In this document: piece after piece, positions 44,741-53,493 of the stretch
Numbering within the stretch: position 1 is the first letter of the stretch
How the letters are laid out: each line of letters begins with the position of its first letter
Assembly: GCA_002753335.1 (NCBI GenBank)
Contig: PEAD01000019.1
Span: 1-58,523, forward strand
Direction: 5' to 3'
DNA from: Nitrospirae bacterium MYbin3
Lineage (GTDB): Bacteria > Nitrospirota > Thermodesulfovibrionia > Thermodesulfovibrionales > Dissulfurispiraceae
Length of the DNA: 58,523 bases
Notes under the pieces: generated by a model
What the model was told of the DNA's origin: nothing
The model's database searches: none
Seen by the model: the letters and a program-made list of their open reading frames with translations, nothing else
Made by a program: the position numbers and the translations under genes

Positions 44741-46129
44741 TTGCGGTACAAAGCTACTGATTTAAAAAAACACGCGAGTTTGAATCTGCTTTTCTTTCTT
44801 TTCTGTTTTTTCATAATGCCAAACCTCTCATTTGCCAATGATCCGATCGAGGTCAAAGGCATTAGACACTGGACAGGCGCCGATAATATGCGCATAGCCA
44901 TTGACCTGAGCGGGCCTGTGGAATTCTCAAAAGCAACCCTGTCAAACCCTGAAAGGCTTTTTTTTGACCTCAAAAACGCCAAGTTGCAAAAGGGTCTGCA
45001 GCCCAACTATCAGATAAACGACAGGCTGGTCAAGTCCATTAGATTAGGCCAAAACACAGCAACTACTGTCAGAATCGTATTCGACCTTGAATCCAGTGAA
45101 TACGAATTCAAGGTGCTTAATTTAGACGATCCGCCAAGGCTTGTTATAGATATTTTGCATAAGGGCTCTAAGATACAGCCAAAACCGGATAAAGAAAAAG
45201 TGAAAGAACGTGAGCCTGCTCCGGAACGCGAAAAAGAAAAAAGAGTCCCGGACAAAACCGAAGCAAGGCCTGCATATAAAAGAATCGTGCTTGATCCCGG
45301 ACACGGCGGACATGATCCGGGTGCGGTTGGGCCGAAAGGACTTTATGAGAAAGATGTGGTTCTGGATGTTGCGCTTAAAACACGTGAAAAGATGAAGATG
45401 GACCATCCGGAATATGAGATAATCCTGACGAGAGAGAAGGATATTTTCATCCCCCTTAGAGAGCGTGCAGAGATAGCAAACAAAAGCAGCGCAGACCTAT
45501 TCATTTCGATACATGCAAACGCCAGTCCGAACAGGCAGGCCCGCGGCATAGAAACTTATCTGCTGAACTGGACCGACGATGCCGAAGCCCTGCGTGTAGC
45601 TGCAAGAGAAAATGACATATCCGTAAAAGAGATGAAAAAAGCGCAGGGCGAGCTCGGGGTAATACTTACCGCCCTAGAAAGAGAAAGCAAGCGTGACGAA
45701 TCTGTAAAGGTGGCTGGCTATGTTCAGAACTCGCTTGTGGCCAATATCACATCAGAGTATCCTGAAGTTTCAAACCACGGAGTAAAGCAGGCTTTGTTCT
45801 ATGTTCTGGTGGGAGCAAAGATGCCATCTGCGCTTGTGGAGGTTTCATTCATAAGCAATAGAGATGAAGAAAAGCTCCTCACAACAGGCGAATACAGAGA
45901 GCGGTTGGCTAATTCTATTGCGTCCGGCATCAACTCTTATTTTTCTACAGCCACACCCCATACTCTTGTTTCATACAAAACGCCGTATAGAAACGGATAC
46001 GACATAAAACCTGCTAAAGAAACAAAATTGACAAAGAAAAATTCTAAGGTAAAAAAAGCATCATCTGCAGCAAAAAAAGGCAAAAAGAAAAAAAGCAAGA
46101 GCGACTTGCAAAACTCCCGCAGAATATAG
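44741..46129 (+). CDS. N-acetylmuramoyl-L-alanine amidase with N-terminal AMIN domain
   Basis: Periplasmic peptidoglycan amidase, 462 residues, starting at TTG 44741, four bases after the Nfu gene. A signal peptide (LNLLFFLFCFFIMPNLSFA) is followed by an AMIN domain (about 35-135; MRIAIDLSGPVEFSKA), a Lys/Glu-rich linker, an Amidase_3 domain (about 175-400; VLDPGHGGHDPGAVG with a zinc His, FISIHANAS, and ALVEVSFISNRDEE with the catalytic Glu) and a very basic Lys-rich tail. It is AmiC-like, for cell separation. Confidence 0.93.
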   Translation: MRYKATDLKKHASLNLLFFLFCFFIMPNLSFANDPIEVKGIRHWTGADNMRIAIDLSGPVEFSKATLSNPERLFFDLKNAKLQKGLQPNYQINDRLVKSIRLGQNTATTVRIVFDLESSEYEFKVLNLDDPPRLVIDILHKGSKIQPKPDKEKVKEREPAPEREKEKRVPDKTEARPAYKRIVLDPGHGGHDPGAVGPKGLYEKDVVLDVALKTREKMKMDHPEYEIILTREKDIFIPLRERAEIANKSSADLFISIHANASPNRQARGIETYLLNWTDDAEALRVAARENDISVKEMKKAQGELGVILTALERESKRDESVKVAGYVQNSLVANITSEYPEVSNHGVKQALFYVLVGAKMPSALVEVSFISNRDEEKLLTTGEYRERLANSIASGINSYFSTATPHTLVSYKTPYRNGYDIKPAKETKLTKKNSKVKKASSAAKKGKKKKSKSDLQNSRRI

Positions 46130-46156
46130 GTTTATAGCCGCCGCCCTTTTTTACAA

Positions 46157-47722
46157 ATGCTCGATTATTTAATCAAAAACAGCGCTATTATAGACGGCAC
46201 AGGAAATGAACCTTTCGAGGCCAACCTCGGCATCGAAGCAAACACCATAGTTTTTTTAGGTGACGACTCACCTAAAGCCAAATATGAAATAGACGCAACA
46301 GGTCTCTTCACATGCCCCGGACTTATCGATACCCACGCACATTCCGAATTCACGTTATTGGCGGACGGCAGGGCTGAAGGCAAGCTTTCACAGGGCGTTA
46401 CAACAGAGATTAACGGCAACTGCGGTCTTTCGGCAGCCCCGCTTTTAGGAGAAGCCTTTGAACGCAGACAGGCTGACATGAATGAGCTCGGCATCAAAGA
46501 GCGGTGGCACACCTTTGATGAATATTTCTCCCTGCTCGAAAAAAAAGGCATAGCTATAAACTTTGCCACACTTTGCGGCCACGGAAACATACGCGGTTCT
46601 GTAGTGGGATACAAAAATATTCCGGCCGATAAAAATGAACAGATAAAGATGAATGCACTGCTTGAAGATGCCATGAACTCGGGCTCAAGAGGGCTCTCCA
46701 CAGGCCTCATATATCCTCCTGGCATTTTCTCGAATACGGATGAACTTGTAGAACTTGCAAAAACCGCCGCATCAAAAGGCGGGATATACGCGTCGCATAT
46801 GAGAAGCGAAGGCGACAGGCTTATCGAATCAATTGATGAGACAATAGAGATAGGCCGCAAATCAGGCATCCCTGTTCACATATCGCATATAAAAACAGCG
46901 GGCGAGCGCAACTGGATGAAGGCTGACGATGCCATCTCTGCAATCGAAGAAGCAAAAAAATATGGCATCAGACTGACCTGCGACCGTTATCCATACATCG
47001 CATCCAGCACAGATCTCGACACAGTGCTTCCGTCGTGGGTGTATGAAGGCGGTTATGAAGACGAGCTTAAAAGGCTTAAGTCTCCGGATACGCTGAAAAA
47101 AATAAAAGCAGAACTATCAGCAAATGACGAGAAATACTGGGGCAAAATATATGTGGCCACCACCGTAAAAGAGCATAACCGCTGGATGGAAGGCGAAAGC
47201 ATATCGGCAATAGCCGCGAAGCTCGGCAAAAGACCTGATGATGCGCTGATCGAAATACTTATAGACGAAGAGGTAAGGACCAGCGCGGTTTTCTTTTCTA
47301 TGAACGAGGACAACCTGAGAAAATTTCTTCGCCTCCCCTATTCGATGATAGGCTCTGACAGCTCGGTGCGTTCGTTTACAGGAGTTACAAGCAGCGGGAA
47401 ACCGCATCCTAGGGGATTTGGCAGCTTTCCAAAAGTAATAGCAACCTATGCACGGGATGAAAAACTCTTTTCGCTGCAGGAAGCGATAAAAAGAATGACT
47501 TCATTGTCAGCAGAAACATTCAAACTGCAAAAACGCGGCCTCTTAAAGACAGGTTTTTTCGCCGACATTTTAGTATTCGATTACAACAAAATACGCGACA
47601 CCGAGATATTCAAACAACCATTCACCAAGGCCGAAGGTGTTGAGCATGTTTTTGTAAACGGCATTCACGCGCTGAATCACGGCGAATTTACCGGCAGCCT
47701 CTCTGGAAGGATACTGAGATAA
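46157..47722 (+). CDS. N-acyl-D-amino-acid deacylase (D-aminoacylase) family amidohydrolase
   Basis: Amidohydrolase of 521 residues. The metal site begins GLIDTHAHSEFTLL near 56-70; NGNCGLSAAPL near 92 holds a Cys typical of D-aminoacylases; later metal ligands lie in YASHMRSEGD near 220 and VHISHIKTAG near 247; GSDSSVRSF near 398 is the catalytic Asp region. Cytoplasmic release of D-amino acids from N-acyl or cell-wall-derived compounds is likely. It lies between the amidase and a peptidase C26, suggesting a peptidoglycan or peptide salvage set. Confidence 0.9.
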   Translation: MLDYLIKNSAIIDGTGNEPFEANLGIEANTIVFLGDDSPKAKYEIDATGLFTCPGLIDTHAHSEFTLLADGRAEGKLSQGVTTEINGNCGLSAAPLLGEAFERRQADMNELGIKERWHTFDEYFSLLEKKGIAINFATLCGHGNIRGSVVGYKNIPADKNEQIKMNALLEDAMNSGSRGLSTGLIYPPGIFSNTDELVELAKTAASKGGIYASHMRSEGDRLIESIDETIEIGRKSGIPVHISHIKTAGERNWMKADDAISAIEEAKKYGIRLTCDRYPYIASSTDLDTVLPSWVYEGGYEDELKRLKSPDTLKKIKAELSANDEKYWGKIYVATTVKEHNRWMEGESISAIAAKLGKRPDDALIEILIDEEVRTSAVFFSMNEDNLRKFLRLPYSMIGSDSSVRSFTGVTSSGKPHPRGFGSFPKVIATYARDEKLFSLQEAIKRMTSLSAETFKLQKRGLLKTGFFADILVFDYNKIRDTEIFKQPFTKAEGVEHVFVNGIHALNHGEFTGSLSGRILR

Positions 47723-48390
47723 AACCGCTTATCGGCATCACGTCCGATATGGACGATGACTTCTTTAAACTCAAACACGGATATGTATCTGCAATCGAAA
47801 ATAATGGCGGAATTCCGATAATTTTAGCACCGCAAAAGAATATAACAGAGCTTGCGTACAAAATAGACGGCCTGCTTATCTCGGGCGGCAGCGACATAAT
47901 TCCTGAATATTACGGAGAATCAATCTCTGTGCCTCTTGAATGCCTCAAGTTTGCAAAAAAAGAAAGAACCGATTTTGAACTTGCATTGCTTAAGGAATGC
48001 TTGAAGAGAGAAGTCCCAATTTTTGCGATCTGCTACGGTATGCAGCTCATCAATGTGGCATTCGGCGGCAGTATCTACCAAGACATAAGCCATACTATGC
48101 CCAATGCGTTAGAGCACAAGAACAACATGCACGAAATAAAACTCGAGCCTGTATTGGGGTTTCAGGCACGGACAGCCACAGTCAACTCATCGCATCATCA
48201 GGCGCTAAAAACAGTCGCTAATGGTTTTGCGGTGTTCGCTGCTTCTGAAGACGGCATAGTTGAAGGCATTATCAAAAAAGACTATACTTTCATGGTAGGT
48301 GCTCAATGGCATCCTGAACGTATTCAGGATGAAGCTCTTTCTGCATCGCTTTTTAGGTCGTTCATAAATAAAGCTCAAGGGATAAGATAA
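47719..48390 (+). CDS. Peptidase C26 / gamma-glutamyl-gamma-aminobutyrate hydrolase, probable non-ATG start
   Basis: Class I glutamine-amidotransferase fold hydrolase. The nucleophile Cys is in FAICYGMQLINVAFGG, with the catalytic His in AQWHPERIQ; LLISGGSDIIPEYY is the N-terminal family motif. The conserved first strand (KPLIGITSDMDDDF) is encoded upstream of the first ATG (47749), in frame back to an ATA at 47719 with GGAAGG eight bases before it and no ATG, GTG or TTG available. The ATA overlaps the upstream stop. A shorter protein from 47749 would lack the first strand. Confidence 0.8.
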   Translation: MKPLIGITSDMDDDFFKLKHGYVSAIENNGGIPIILAPQKNITELAYKIDGLLISGGSDIIPEYYGESISVPLECLKFAKKERTDFELALLKECLKREVPIFAICYGMQLINVAFGGSIYQDISHTMPNALEHKNNMHEIKLEPVLGFQARTATVNSSHHQALKTVANGFAVFAASEDGIVEGIIKKDYTFMVGAQWHPERIQDEALSASLFRSFINKAQGIR

Positions 48391-48395
48391 AAAAT

Positions 48396-49466
48396 ATGCA
48401 AACCAACAGATTCTATATTTTAGCCAGCACAGCCTTGCTGCTACTGCTCGGCTACCTGACCTATGGAATACTTCAGCCCTTCCTTGCCCCGCTCGCATGG
48501 GCAATTGTTATTTCAATAGTCTTCTATCCTGTTTATGCCTATATTCTGAGATACTTAAAATGGCCTGTTGCTGCATCCCTTGCAGTGCTTTTGCTTATAA
48601 CCATAGTCCTTATAGGTCCATTTTCATACACATTTTATCTGCTGATTGATGAAGCCCGGAGCCTTTCGGAATCCTTCGACAGGGGGCAGCTGGAATCTGT
48701 AAAAAATGTTTTAAACCATCCAACAATAAATAAGGTGACCAGAAACATCGGACGGATTTTCAATCTATCTCTTGCTGACGTACAGATGCAGAAGCAACTG
48801 ACAGAGAGCCTGTCAAAGGTCGGAAAAACCATCATCAGCATGATACCCACCGGCATAGGAAACGTAATGTCTGCATTGGTCAACTTTGTATTCATGATGT
48901 TCGCGGTATTCTTTATTCTTAAAGACGGCTCAAGTTTCATGAAGAAGCTGCGTGATTATCTCCCGTTCTCGGAAGAAAATAAAAACACGCTTACCGTTCA
49001 GGTCAAAGACGTAGTAGTGTCAACCATCTACGGAGGTGTAGTTGTAGCAATTGTACAAGGCATAATAGGCGGCATAACCTACGCGCTTCTCGGAACCCAC
49101 TCTCCAGTCTTGTGGGGGCTTGCAACCGCCATATCATCATTCATCCCGCTTGTAGGAACCTTTGCGGTATGGGGCGTTATAGCAGCCTATTTTTTCATAC
49201 AAGGCACGATTTGGAAAGGTGTTGTAATGATTGTTGTGGGAGTGTTAGGGATCAGCATGGTGGACAATGTTCTAAAACCGATTATCATCGGCAGCAAAAC
49301 CAAAATGCATATTCTTGTCATTTTCTTCAGCGTGCTCGGAGGAATAAACTTTTTCGGACTCATAGGGCTTATAATGGGGCCTCTTGTTGTGGCGGTATTT
49401 ATTTCTGTATTGAAAATATTCAAAGACATCGAAAGCGGCCAGAGTTCGCTGACCGAGAAAAGTTAA
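48396..49466 (+). CDS. AI-2E-family (PerM-like) membrane transporter
   Basis: The 356-residue inner-membrane protein has about seven to eight hydrophobic segments. Family landmarks are the start FYILASTALLLLLGYLTYGILQPFLAPLAWAIVISIVFYPVY, a cytoplasmic or periplasmic loop about 85-145, and the conserved tail VDNVLKPIIIGSKTKMH with FFGLIGLIMGPLVVAV. Some members move autoinducer-2 or act as Na+/H+ antiporters; the substrate here is unknown. It lies 5 bp after the peptidase and ends overlapping the converging UroD-family gene by four bases. Confidence 0.9.
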   Translation: MQTNRFYILASTALLLLLGYLTYGILQPFLAPLAWAIVISIVFYPVYAYILRYLKWPVAASLAVLLLITIVLIGPFSYTFYLLIDEARSLSESFDRGQLESVKNVLNHPTINKVTRNIGRIFNLSLADVQMQKQLTESLSKVGKTIISMIPTGIGNVMSALVNFVFMMFAVFFILKDGSSFMKKLRDYLPFSEENKNTLTVQVKDVVVSTIYGGVVVAIVQGIIGGITYALLGTHSPVLWGLATAISSFIPLVGTFAVWGVIAAYFFIQGTIWKGVVMIVVGVLGISMVDNVLKPIIIGSKTKMHILVIFFSVLGGINFFGLIGLIMGPLVVAVFISVLKIFKDIESGQSSLTEKS

Positions 49467-50482
49467 TACACTCTGTCGGCGCAGGCAAGAAATTCCTTTA
49501 CATTGCCCAGCGGAGTATCAAGAGGAATATCACAGGACGGCATAAGAATTAGTTCCTGAAACGGATCAGAAATTCCGGCAATACAATCCGCAACAGCCTT
49601 ACGTATCAAGGCAGCATCCCCAGCCAGAACGGTATTAATGACATCCACGTTTCCTGCCGTAACGGTGGTTTCATGATACATCTTATAGACCTCGCCTATT
49701 GATACGCCTGCATCAAGAGAGATGCAATCAGCTCCGGTTTCAGTATATAGATCGAGCTGGTGCCTGATATCCCCGCATTGATGCAGAAAACATGCAATGC
49801 CATATTTTTTTGCCTTCTCAAAAAGCTTCCTTTCACAGGGAAGAACAATCTCCACGTAAAGATCGTTTGGAATCAGCGTTACAGCGCCATCAGGTATTGC
49901 AATGCCGTCAATAATACGCCGCTCCATAAGCGGCTCTAAAAAAGCGGAAGAGAGTCGCACACCAAGCTCGCACACTTCACGAACAAAATTCTTGTCCGAT
50001 ACAACCTTGTCACGAAGAAGATTCCATTCACAGAGAATCATCGCCCATGTAAAAGGTCCCCATGATGTGACGCAAAGAAACCTGTCAGGCAGGCGTTTTC
50101 TCAAATGCGTTATCATTTCAACCAATGCCGCTGTATGCGGAGAATGAGATATATCAACCTCTTCAAGGCAGCGGGCATCCTCGGCTTTTTGAATTATAGG
50201 AAAAGAAAGCAGAGGCGCCTGTTCACCCTTAAATGCAAGATCTCCGCCGATCGCCTCTGCAGGAAAAGTATTAAGACCGGATCCGGCAAAGATTATATCG
50301 GTATCAAGGCCTTCAAACAAATCAGAAAGTCTTTCTGCAGAATAATCAGGCTTTTCTTTCAGTTGTTCGATCTTCAAGCAGGCCTGACGATATGCCCATC
50401 GCCCTCCCCCAAACAAAGCCCTCGGTATTCGGTCGCTGCGCATTCCGCTTAAAACCTGTTTTATAAACTCTCTCCGTTCCAC
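49463..50482 (-). CDS. Uroporphyrinogen decarboxylase-family protein, likely corrinoid-linked methyltransferase
   Basis: The 339-residue protein has the UroD TIM-barrel, but with zinc-ligand-like residues of the MtaA/CmuA branch: HQCGDIRHQ (His-x-Cys) near 245 and PSCDIPLDTP (Cys) near 320. True UroD has other active-site residues, so methyl transfer from a corrinoid to a thiol is more likely than haem synthesis. The start is GTG at 50482. No corrinoid protein or reductive activator is beside it. It is convergent with the AI-2E transporter. Confidence 0.75.
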   Translation of the reverse strand: MERREFIKQVLSGMRSDRIPRALFGGGRWAYRQACLKIEQLKEKPDYSAERLSDLFEGLDTDIIFAGSGLNTFPAEAIGGDLAFKGEQAPLLSFPIIQKAEDARCLEEVDISHSPHTAALVEMITHLRKRLPDRFLCVTSWGPFTWAMILCEWNLLRDKVVSDKNFVREVCELGVRLSSAFLEPLMERRIIDGIAIPDGAVTLIPNDLYVEIVLPCERKLFEKAKKYGIACFLHQCGDIRHQLDLYTETGADCISLDAGVSIGEVYKMYHETTVTAGNVDVINTVLAGDAALIRKAVADCIAGISDPFQELILMPSCDIPLDTPLGNVKEFLACADRVY

Positions 50483-50574
50483 CTTCGGCAGTATAACACA
50501 GGAATTGCAACACCATATATTCCATGACTCTATTTATTATCTGCGGCTAAGGCAAATGGATTATCTAGCCAGAA

Positions 50575-50593
50575 AAAAATAGAACCGTCAGGG
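50575..50593 (+). repeat. Left copy of 19-bp direct repeat flanking a toxin-antitoxin module
   Basis: AAAAATAGAACCGTCAGGG at 50575-50593 recurs at 51314-51332 with one mismatch. The copies flank the VapBC-like genes; the right copy contains the toxin's stop codon. Confidence 0.6.
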
Positions 50594-50634
50594 CATCTCC
50601 TTCATTCACCAGTATTCTGCCCCCAAATTTCAAG

Positions 50635-50663
50635 TTGACTAACCCATTAGTTTAAGATAATAT
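50635..50663 (+). promoter_or_regulatory. Promoter and operator of the VapBC-like module
   Basis: TTGACT (50635-50640), 17 bp, TAATAT (50658-50663) form a good sigma70 promoter 20 bp before the antitoxin. Between them ACTAA-CCCA-TTAGT (50638-50651) is an exact palindrome overlapping the -35, the expected place for autorepression by the antitoxin. Confidence 0.6.
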
Positions 50664-50683
50664 AAAACAATGGAGGTGTAGCG

Positions 50684-50914
50684 ATGAACACTGTCAATAT
50701 ACATGAGGCAAAAACCCACCTTTCTTCCATTCTTAAGCGTGTAGAGAGCGGTGAAGATATCCTTATTGCCAAAGCAGGACATCCGATTGCCTGCATATCT
50801 CCACTGCCTCAAGCTTCTGCCAAACGAAAACCGGGCAGCGCAAAAGGCAAGATAACTATAAGCAAATCTTTTATGGAGCCATTGCCAAGCGGCATTCTCA
50901 AAGGTTTTAAATAA
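50684..50914 (+). CDS. Phd/YefM-type antitoxin of a VapBC-like module
   Basis: Antitoxin of 76 residues: NTVNIHEAKTHLSSILKRVESGEDILIAKAGHPIACISPL (1-45) is the Phd/YefM DNA-binding fold; the rest is a basic tail that probably binds the toxin. GGAGGTG lies before the ATG. The stop shares one base with the toxin start, so the two are coupled. Confidence 0.9.
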   Translation: MNTVNIHEAKTHLSSILKRVESGEDILIAKAGHPIACISPLPQASAKRKPGSAKGKITISKSFMEPLPSGILKGFK

Positions 50915-51321
50915 TGAAGGCGCTGCTTGACACCCATGTATTTTTATGGTGGGTTATGGATGATGAGCGGCTTACAATCTTTGTCCGTGATTTTATTTCT
51001 AACGAGAAAAACGAACTATTCCTGAGCGCTGCAAGCTGCTGGGAGATGATGATAAAAGCAAAACTCGGCCGTATCAAATTTCCGGATTCGGCCGAAAAAT
51101 TTATCCCGGCGCAAATGAGACAAAACAACATCAACGGGCTGCCTGTCCATATATCACATGCGCTCCATATGTATAGCCTTCCTGACAAACACAAAGACCC
51201 TTTTGACCGGATACTTATAGCGCAGGCTCAGGCTGAAAGAATACCCATTGTTACAAACGACAGCCTTATCGCTGACTATGATATAAGGGTCATTTGGGAT
51301 AAGAAAGCAAGGCAAAAATAG
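50914..51321 (+). CDS. PIN-domain toxin (VapC-like)
   Basis: Ribonuclease toxin of 135 residues. The PIN acidic residues are in LLDTHVFLWWVMDDE (Asp6), CWEMMIKAKLGR (Glu near 44), KDPFDRILIAQAQAE (Asp near 92) and VTNDSLIADYDI (Asp near 110). With its antitoxin it forms a type II pair; members of this family cleave tRNA or rRNA. It sits between 19-bp direct repeats and upstream of a methyltransferase. Confidence 0.92.
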   Translation: MKALLDTHVFLWWVMDDERLTIFVRDFISNEKNELFLSAASCWEMMIKAKLGRIKFPDSAEKFIPAQMRQNNINGLPVHISHALHMYSLPDKHKDPFDRILIAQAQAERIPIVTNDSLIADYDIRVIWDKKARQK

Positions 51322-51332
51322 AGCCGTCAGGG
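51314..51332 (+). repeat. Right copy of 19-bp direct repeat flanking a toxin-antitoxin module
   Basis: AAAAATAGAGCCGTCAGGG at 51314-51332 matches 50575-50593 with one mismatch; 739 bp separate the copies. Confidence 0.6.
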
Positions 51333-51341
51333 GGACAGACA

Positions 51342-52298
51342 ATGACACCGAATGACCTTTTGGAATTCAGAAGAATGTATATGGGATTCACCTCAGCAAG
51401 AGTTGTATTGACCGCAAACAATCTAGGTATATTTGAGCACCTGAGAAAATCTTCCTCTGCCCTTGAAATCTCAAAAAAGATTAAGACCGACCTTAGGGCA
51501 ACAACGATACTTCTTGACGCGCTTGCAGGCTTAGGTCTGATCTTAAAAAACAAAGACGGCCTTTACCTCAACGCTAAGATAAGTTTCAGATATCTTGTTA
51601 AAGGCGCCGCTCTTTATCAGGGTGACATTATCAAGCATGCATCAACCATGTGGCAGAACTTTTCCGCTCTGGATGAAGTGCTAAAAACAGGCCGTCCTGC
51701 AAGGCGGGGCTTTGACCATGAAGCGTTTATCATGGGGATGCACAACCTGACCATACTCCGCACCGAAAGTCTGATTAAAGCAGTTGGTCTTAAAGGTGTA
51801 AAGAGTATGCTTGATTTGGGCGGCGGCCCGGGAACAAACGCTATCGCGATGGCACAAAAAGGCATTAAGGCCACAACCTTTGATATGCCCGAAACTATCA
51901 AGATAGCCAAAAGGGTCGCAAAAAAAGATGGCGCAAAAAATATGAGCTTTATTTCTGGAGATTTTCATATTGACAGTTTTGGCTCAGGTTATGACCTAAT
52001 ACTTGTAAGCCAGATATTTCATGCCTATTCTGTCGATGAAAATATCGCGCTGCTCTATAAATGCAGGACTGCCTTAAATCCGGGAGGAAGAGTTGTTGTG
52101 CAGGAGTTCCCGATAAACGATGCCCTGACCTCGCCTTCCCACAGCGCAATCTTCTCTGTAAACATGCTTGTAGGAACAGAAAAAGGCCGCTGTTACAGCC
52201 CTAATGAAATAAAAAAATGGCTGCACGAAACAGGTTTTAAATATATTGCGGTAAAAAATCTTCCCGAAACCGTTCTTGTGATAGGTGCAAAAAAATGA
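51342..52298 (+). CDS. SAM-dependent O-methyltransferase (family 2, COMT/BchU-like)
   Basis: The 318-residue protein has an N-terminal dimerisation winged helix (FTSARVVLTANNLGIFEHL... LLDALAGLGLI) and a C-terminal Rossmann domain. The SAM-binding loop is MLDLGGGPGTNAI near 162, with FDMPETIKIAKR and LVSQIFHAYSVDEN later. Such enzymes methylate hydroxyl groups on aromatic or pigment intermediates; the substrate is unknown. Its end overlaps the exonuclease start (ATGA). Confidence 0.9.
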   Translation: MTPNDLLEFRRMYMGFTSARVVLTANNLGIFEHLRKSSSALEISKKIKTDLRATTILLDALAGLGLILKNKDGLYLNAKISFRYLVKGAALYQGDIIKHASTMWQNFSALDEVLKTGRPARRGFDHEAFIMGMHNLTILRTESLIKAVGLKGVKSMLDLGGGPGTNAIAMAQKGIKATTFDMPETIKIAKRVAKKDGAKNMSFISGDFHIDSFGSGYDLILVSQIFHAYSVDENIALLYKCRTALNPGGRVVVQEFPINDALTSPSHSAIFSVNMLVGTEKGRCYSPNEIKKWLHETGFKYIAVKNLPETVLVIGAKK

Positions 52299-53212
52299 AC
52301 CTCTATCTTATCGACGGCAACTCATATTTCTACCGCGCATATCATGCGATAAAAAGCCTGACCAATTCAAAAGGCCTGCCGACCAACGCAATATATGGCT
52401 TCACAACGATGCTGATGAAAATATTGAAAGAAAAAAAGCCAGATGCGGTCGCCATCGCCTTTGACACAAAGGCCCCCACAGAAAGACATAGAATGTACGA
52501 GGAATACAAAGCACACCGCCCTGACACTCCAGACGATCTGATTACACAGATTCCTTATATGAAAAGCGTTGTAGAAGCCCTGAACATAGCTGCCTTTGAA
52601 ATGCCCGGATTTGAGGCGGACGATATAATCGGCACCATAGCAAAAAAATCAGCAGCGCATGGCATGCAGGTGTTCATAGTCAGTGGCGACAAAGATATGA
52701 TGCAGCTTGTGAGCAGCAGCATAAAGATATACGACCCTATGAAAGACTCAACAATTGATTATCCTGCAGTCATGGCCCGCTTTGGGCTGCCTCCCGAAAG
52801 AATACCTGAAGTGATGGCGCTTACAGGAGATGTTGCTGACAACATTCCGGGCGCAAAAGGCATTGGAGAGAAGACCGCAAAAGACCTGCTGAAAAATACC
52901 GCGCTCGACAGCCTCATCGCTGATACTGCCCAGATAAAAAATGAACGCATCAGAAAAATATTCAATGAAAGTCTGGAATCCATAAAACTGAGCAGAACGC
53001 TGGCTACAATAGATACCGATGTGCCTGTTGCCTTCGACTCCTTATCGCTGAAATCGAAAACTCCTGACTGGGAAAAACTCAACACAATGTTCGTTGAACT
53101 TGATTTTAAAAGCCTTCTGAAAATCATACCGCACACAGCACGACAGGCAAGAGCAGAATATTTTTTGATAAATGACAGCGATGAACTTTTGGCTTTTTTA
53201 GGGAAATCCTGA
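52295..53212 (+). CDS. DNA polymerase I 5'-nuclease domain, with a 3'-5' exonuclease stub (truncated polA)
   Basis: The 305 residues equal the 5'-3' exonuclease domain of DNA polymerase I: LYLIDGNSYFYRAYHA start, AFDTKAPTERHRMYEEYKAHR near 55, EADDIIGTIAKKS near 108, SGDKDMMQLV near 130 and a helix-hairpin-helix DNIPGAKGIGEKTAKDLL near 182. The last 20 residues (AEYFLINDSDELLAFLGK) resemble the first strand and helix of the following 3'-5' exonuclease domain, then TGA and, two codons later, TAA. The polymerase domain is missing; hypC follows on the other strand after 2 bp. Flap or RNA-primer removal is possible alone. Confidence 0.88.
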   Translation: MNLYLIDGNSYFYRAYHAIKSLTNSKGLPTNAIYGFTTMLMKILKEKKPDAVAIAFDTKAPTERHRMYEEYKAHRPDTPDDLITQIPYMKSVVEALNIAAFEMPGFEADDIIGTIAKKSAAHGMQVFIVSGDKDMMQLVSSSIKIYDPMKDSTIDYPAVMARFGLPPERIPEVMALTGDVADNIPGAKGIGEKTAKDLLKNTALDSLIADTAQIKNERIRKIFNESLESIKLSRTLATIDTDVPVAFDSLSLKSKTPDWEKLNTMFVELDFKSLLKIIPHTARQARAEYFLINDSDELLAFLGKS

Positions 53213-53214
53213 GA

Positions 53215-53493
53215 TTAAGAACCTTGCGGAGGGCCTTGTGTAATGCTTTTGAAGGCTTCTTCATCAGCCGACTCAAGAAGTTCGGCATATTCGCGTAACA
53301 GATTCAGAGAATCAAGAGCAGCAGCCTCATCTATCTTCTGAATGGCAAAGCCGGCATGCACAAGCACATACTCACCTATCTGCGCCTCTTCCGGCAGCAG
53401 TATAAGGCTTACATCCCTTCTTGCTCCCATAACATCAACAGTGGCAAGAAGATTATCTATGCTGATAACTTTTGAGGGGACCGCAAGACACAT
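53215..53493 (-). CDS. hypC: Hydrogenase assembly chaperone HypC/HupF
   Basis: Chaperone of 92 residues that brings the Fe(CN)2CO unit to the large subunit. The N-terminus MCLAVPSKVISID carries the essential Cys2, which fixes this start although it overlaps the protease gene by 37 bp. GEYVLVHAGFAIQKIDE near 45-62 is the second family motif. It is the last gene of the hydrogenase operon; hypA, B, D, E and F are not in the window. Confidence 0.95.
   Translation of the reverse strand: MCLAVPSKVISIDNLLATVDVMGARRDVSLILLPEEAQIGEYVLVHAGFAIQKIDEAAALDSLNLLREYAELLESADEEAFKSITQGPPQGS

Noticed and set aside
53205..53218. TGA at the end of the polA fragment as a recoded codon
   Set aside because: Readthrough would add one residue before a TAA, so it cannot restore the missing domains.
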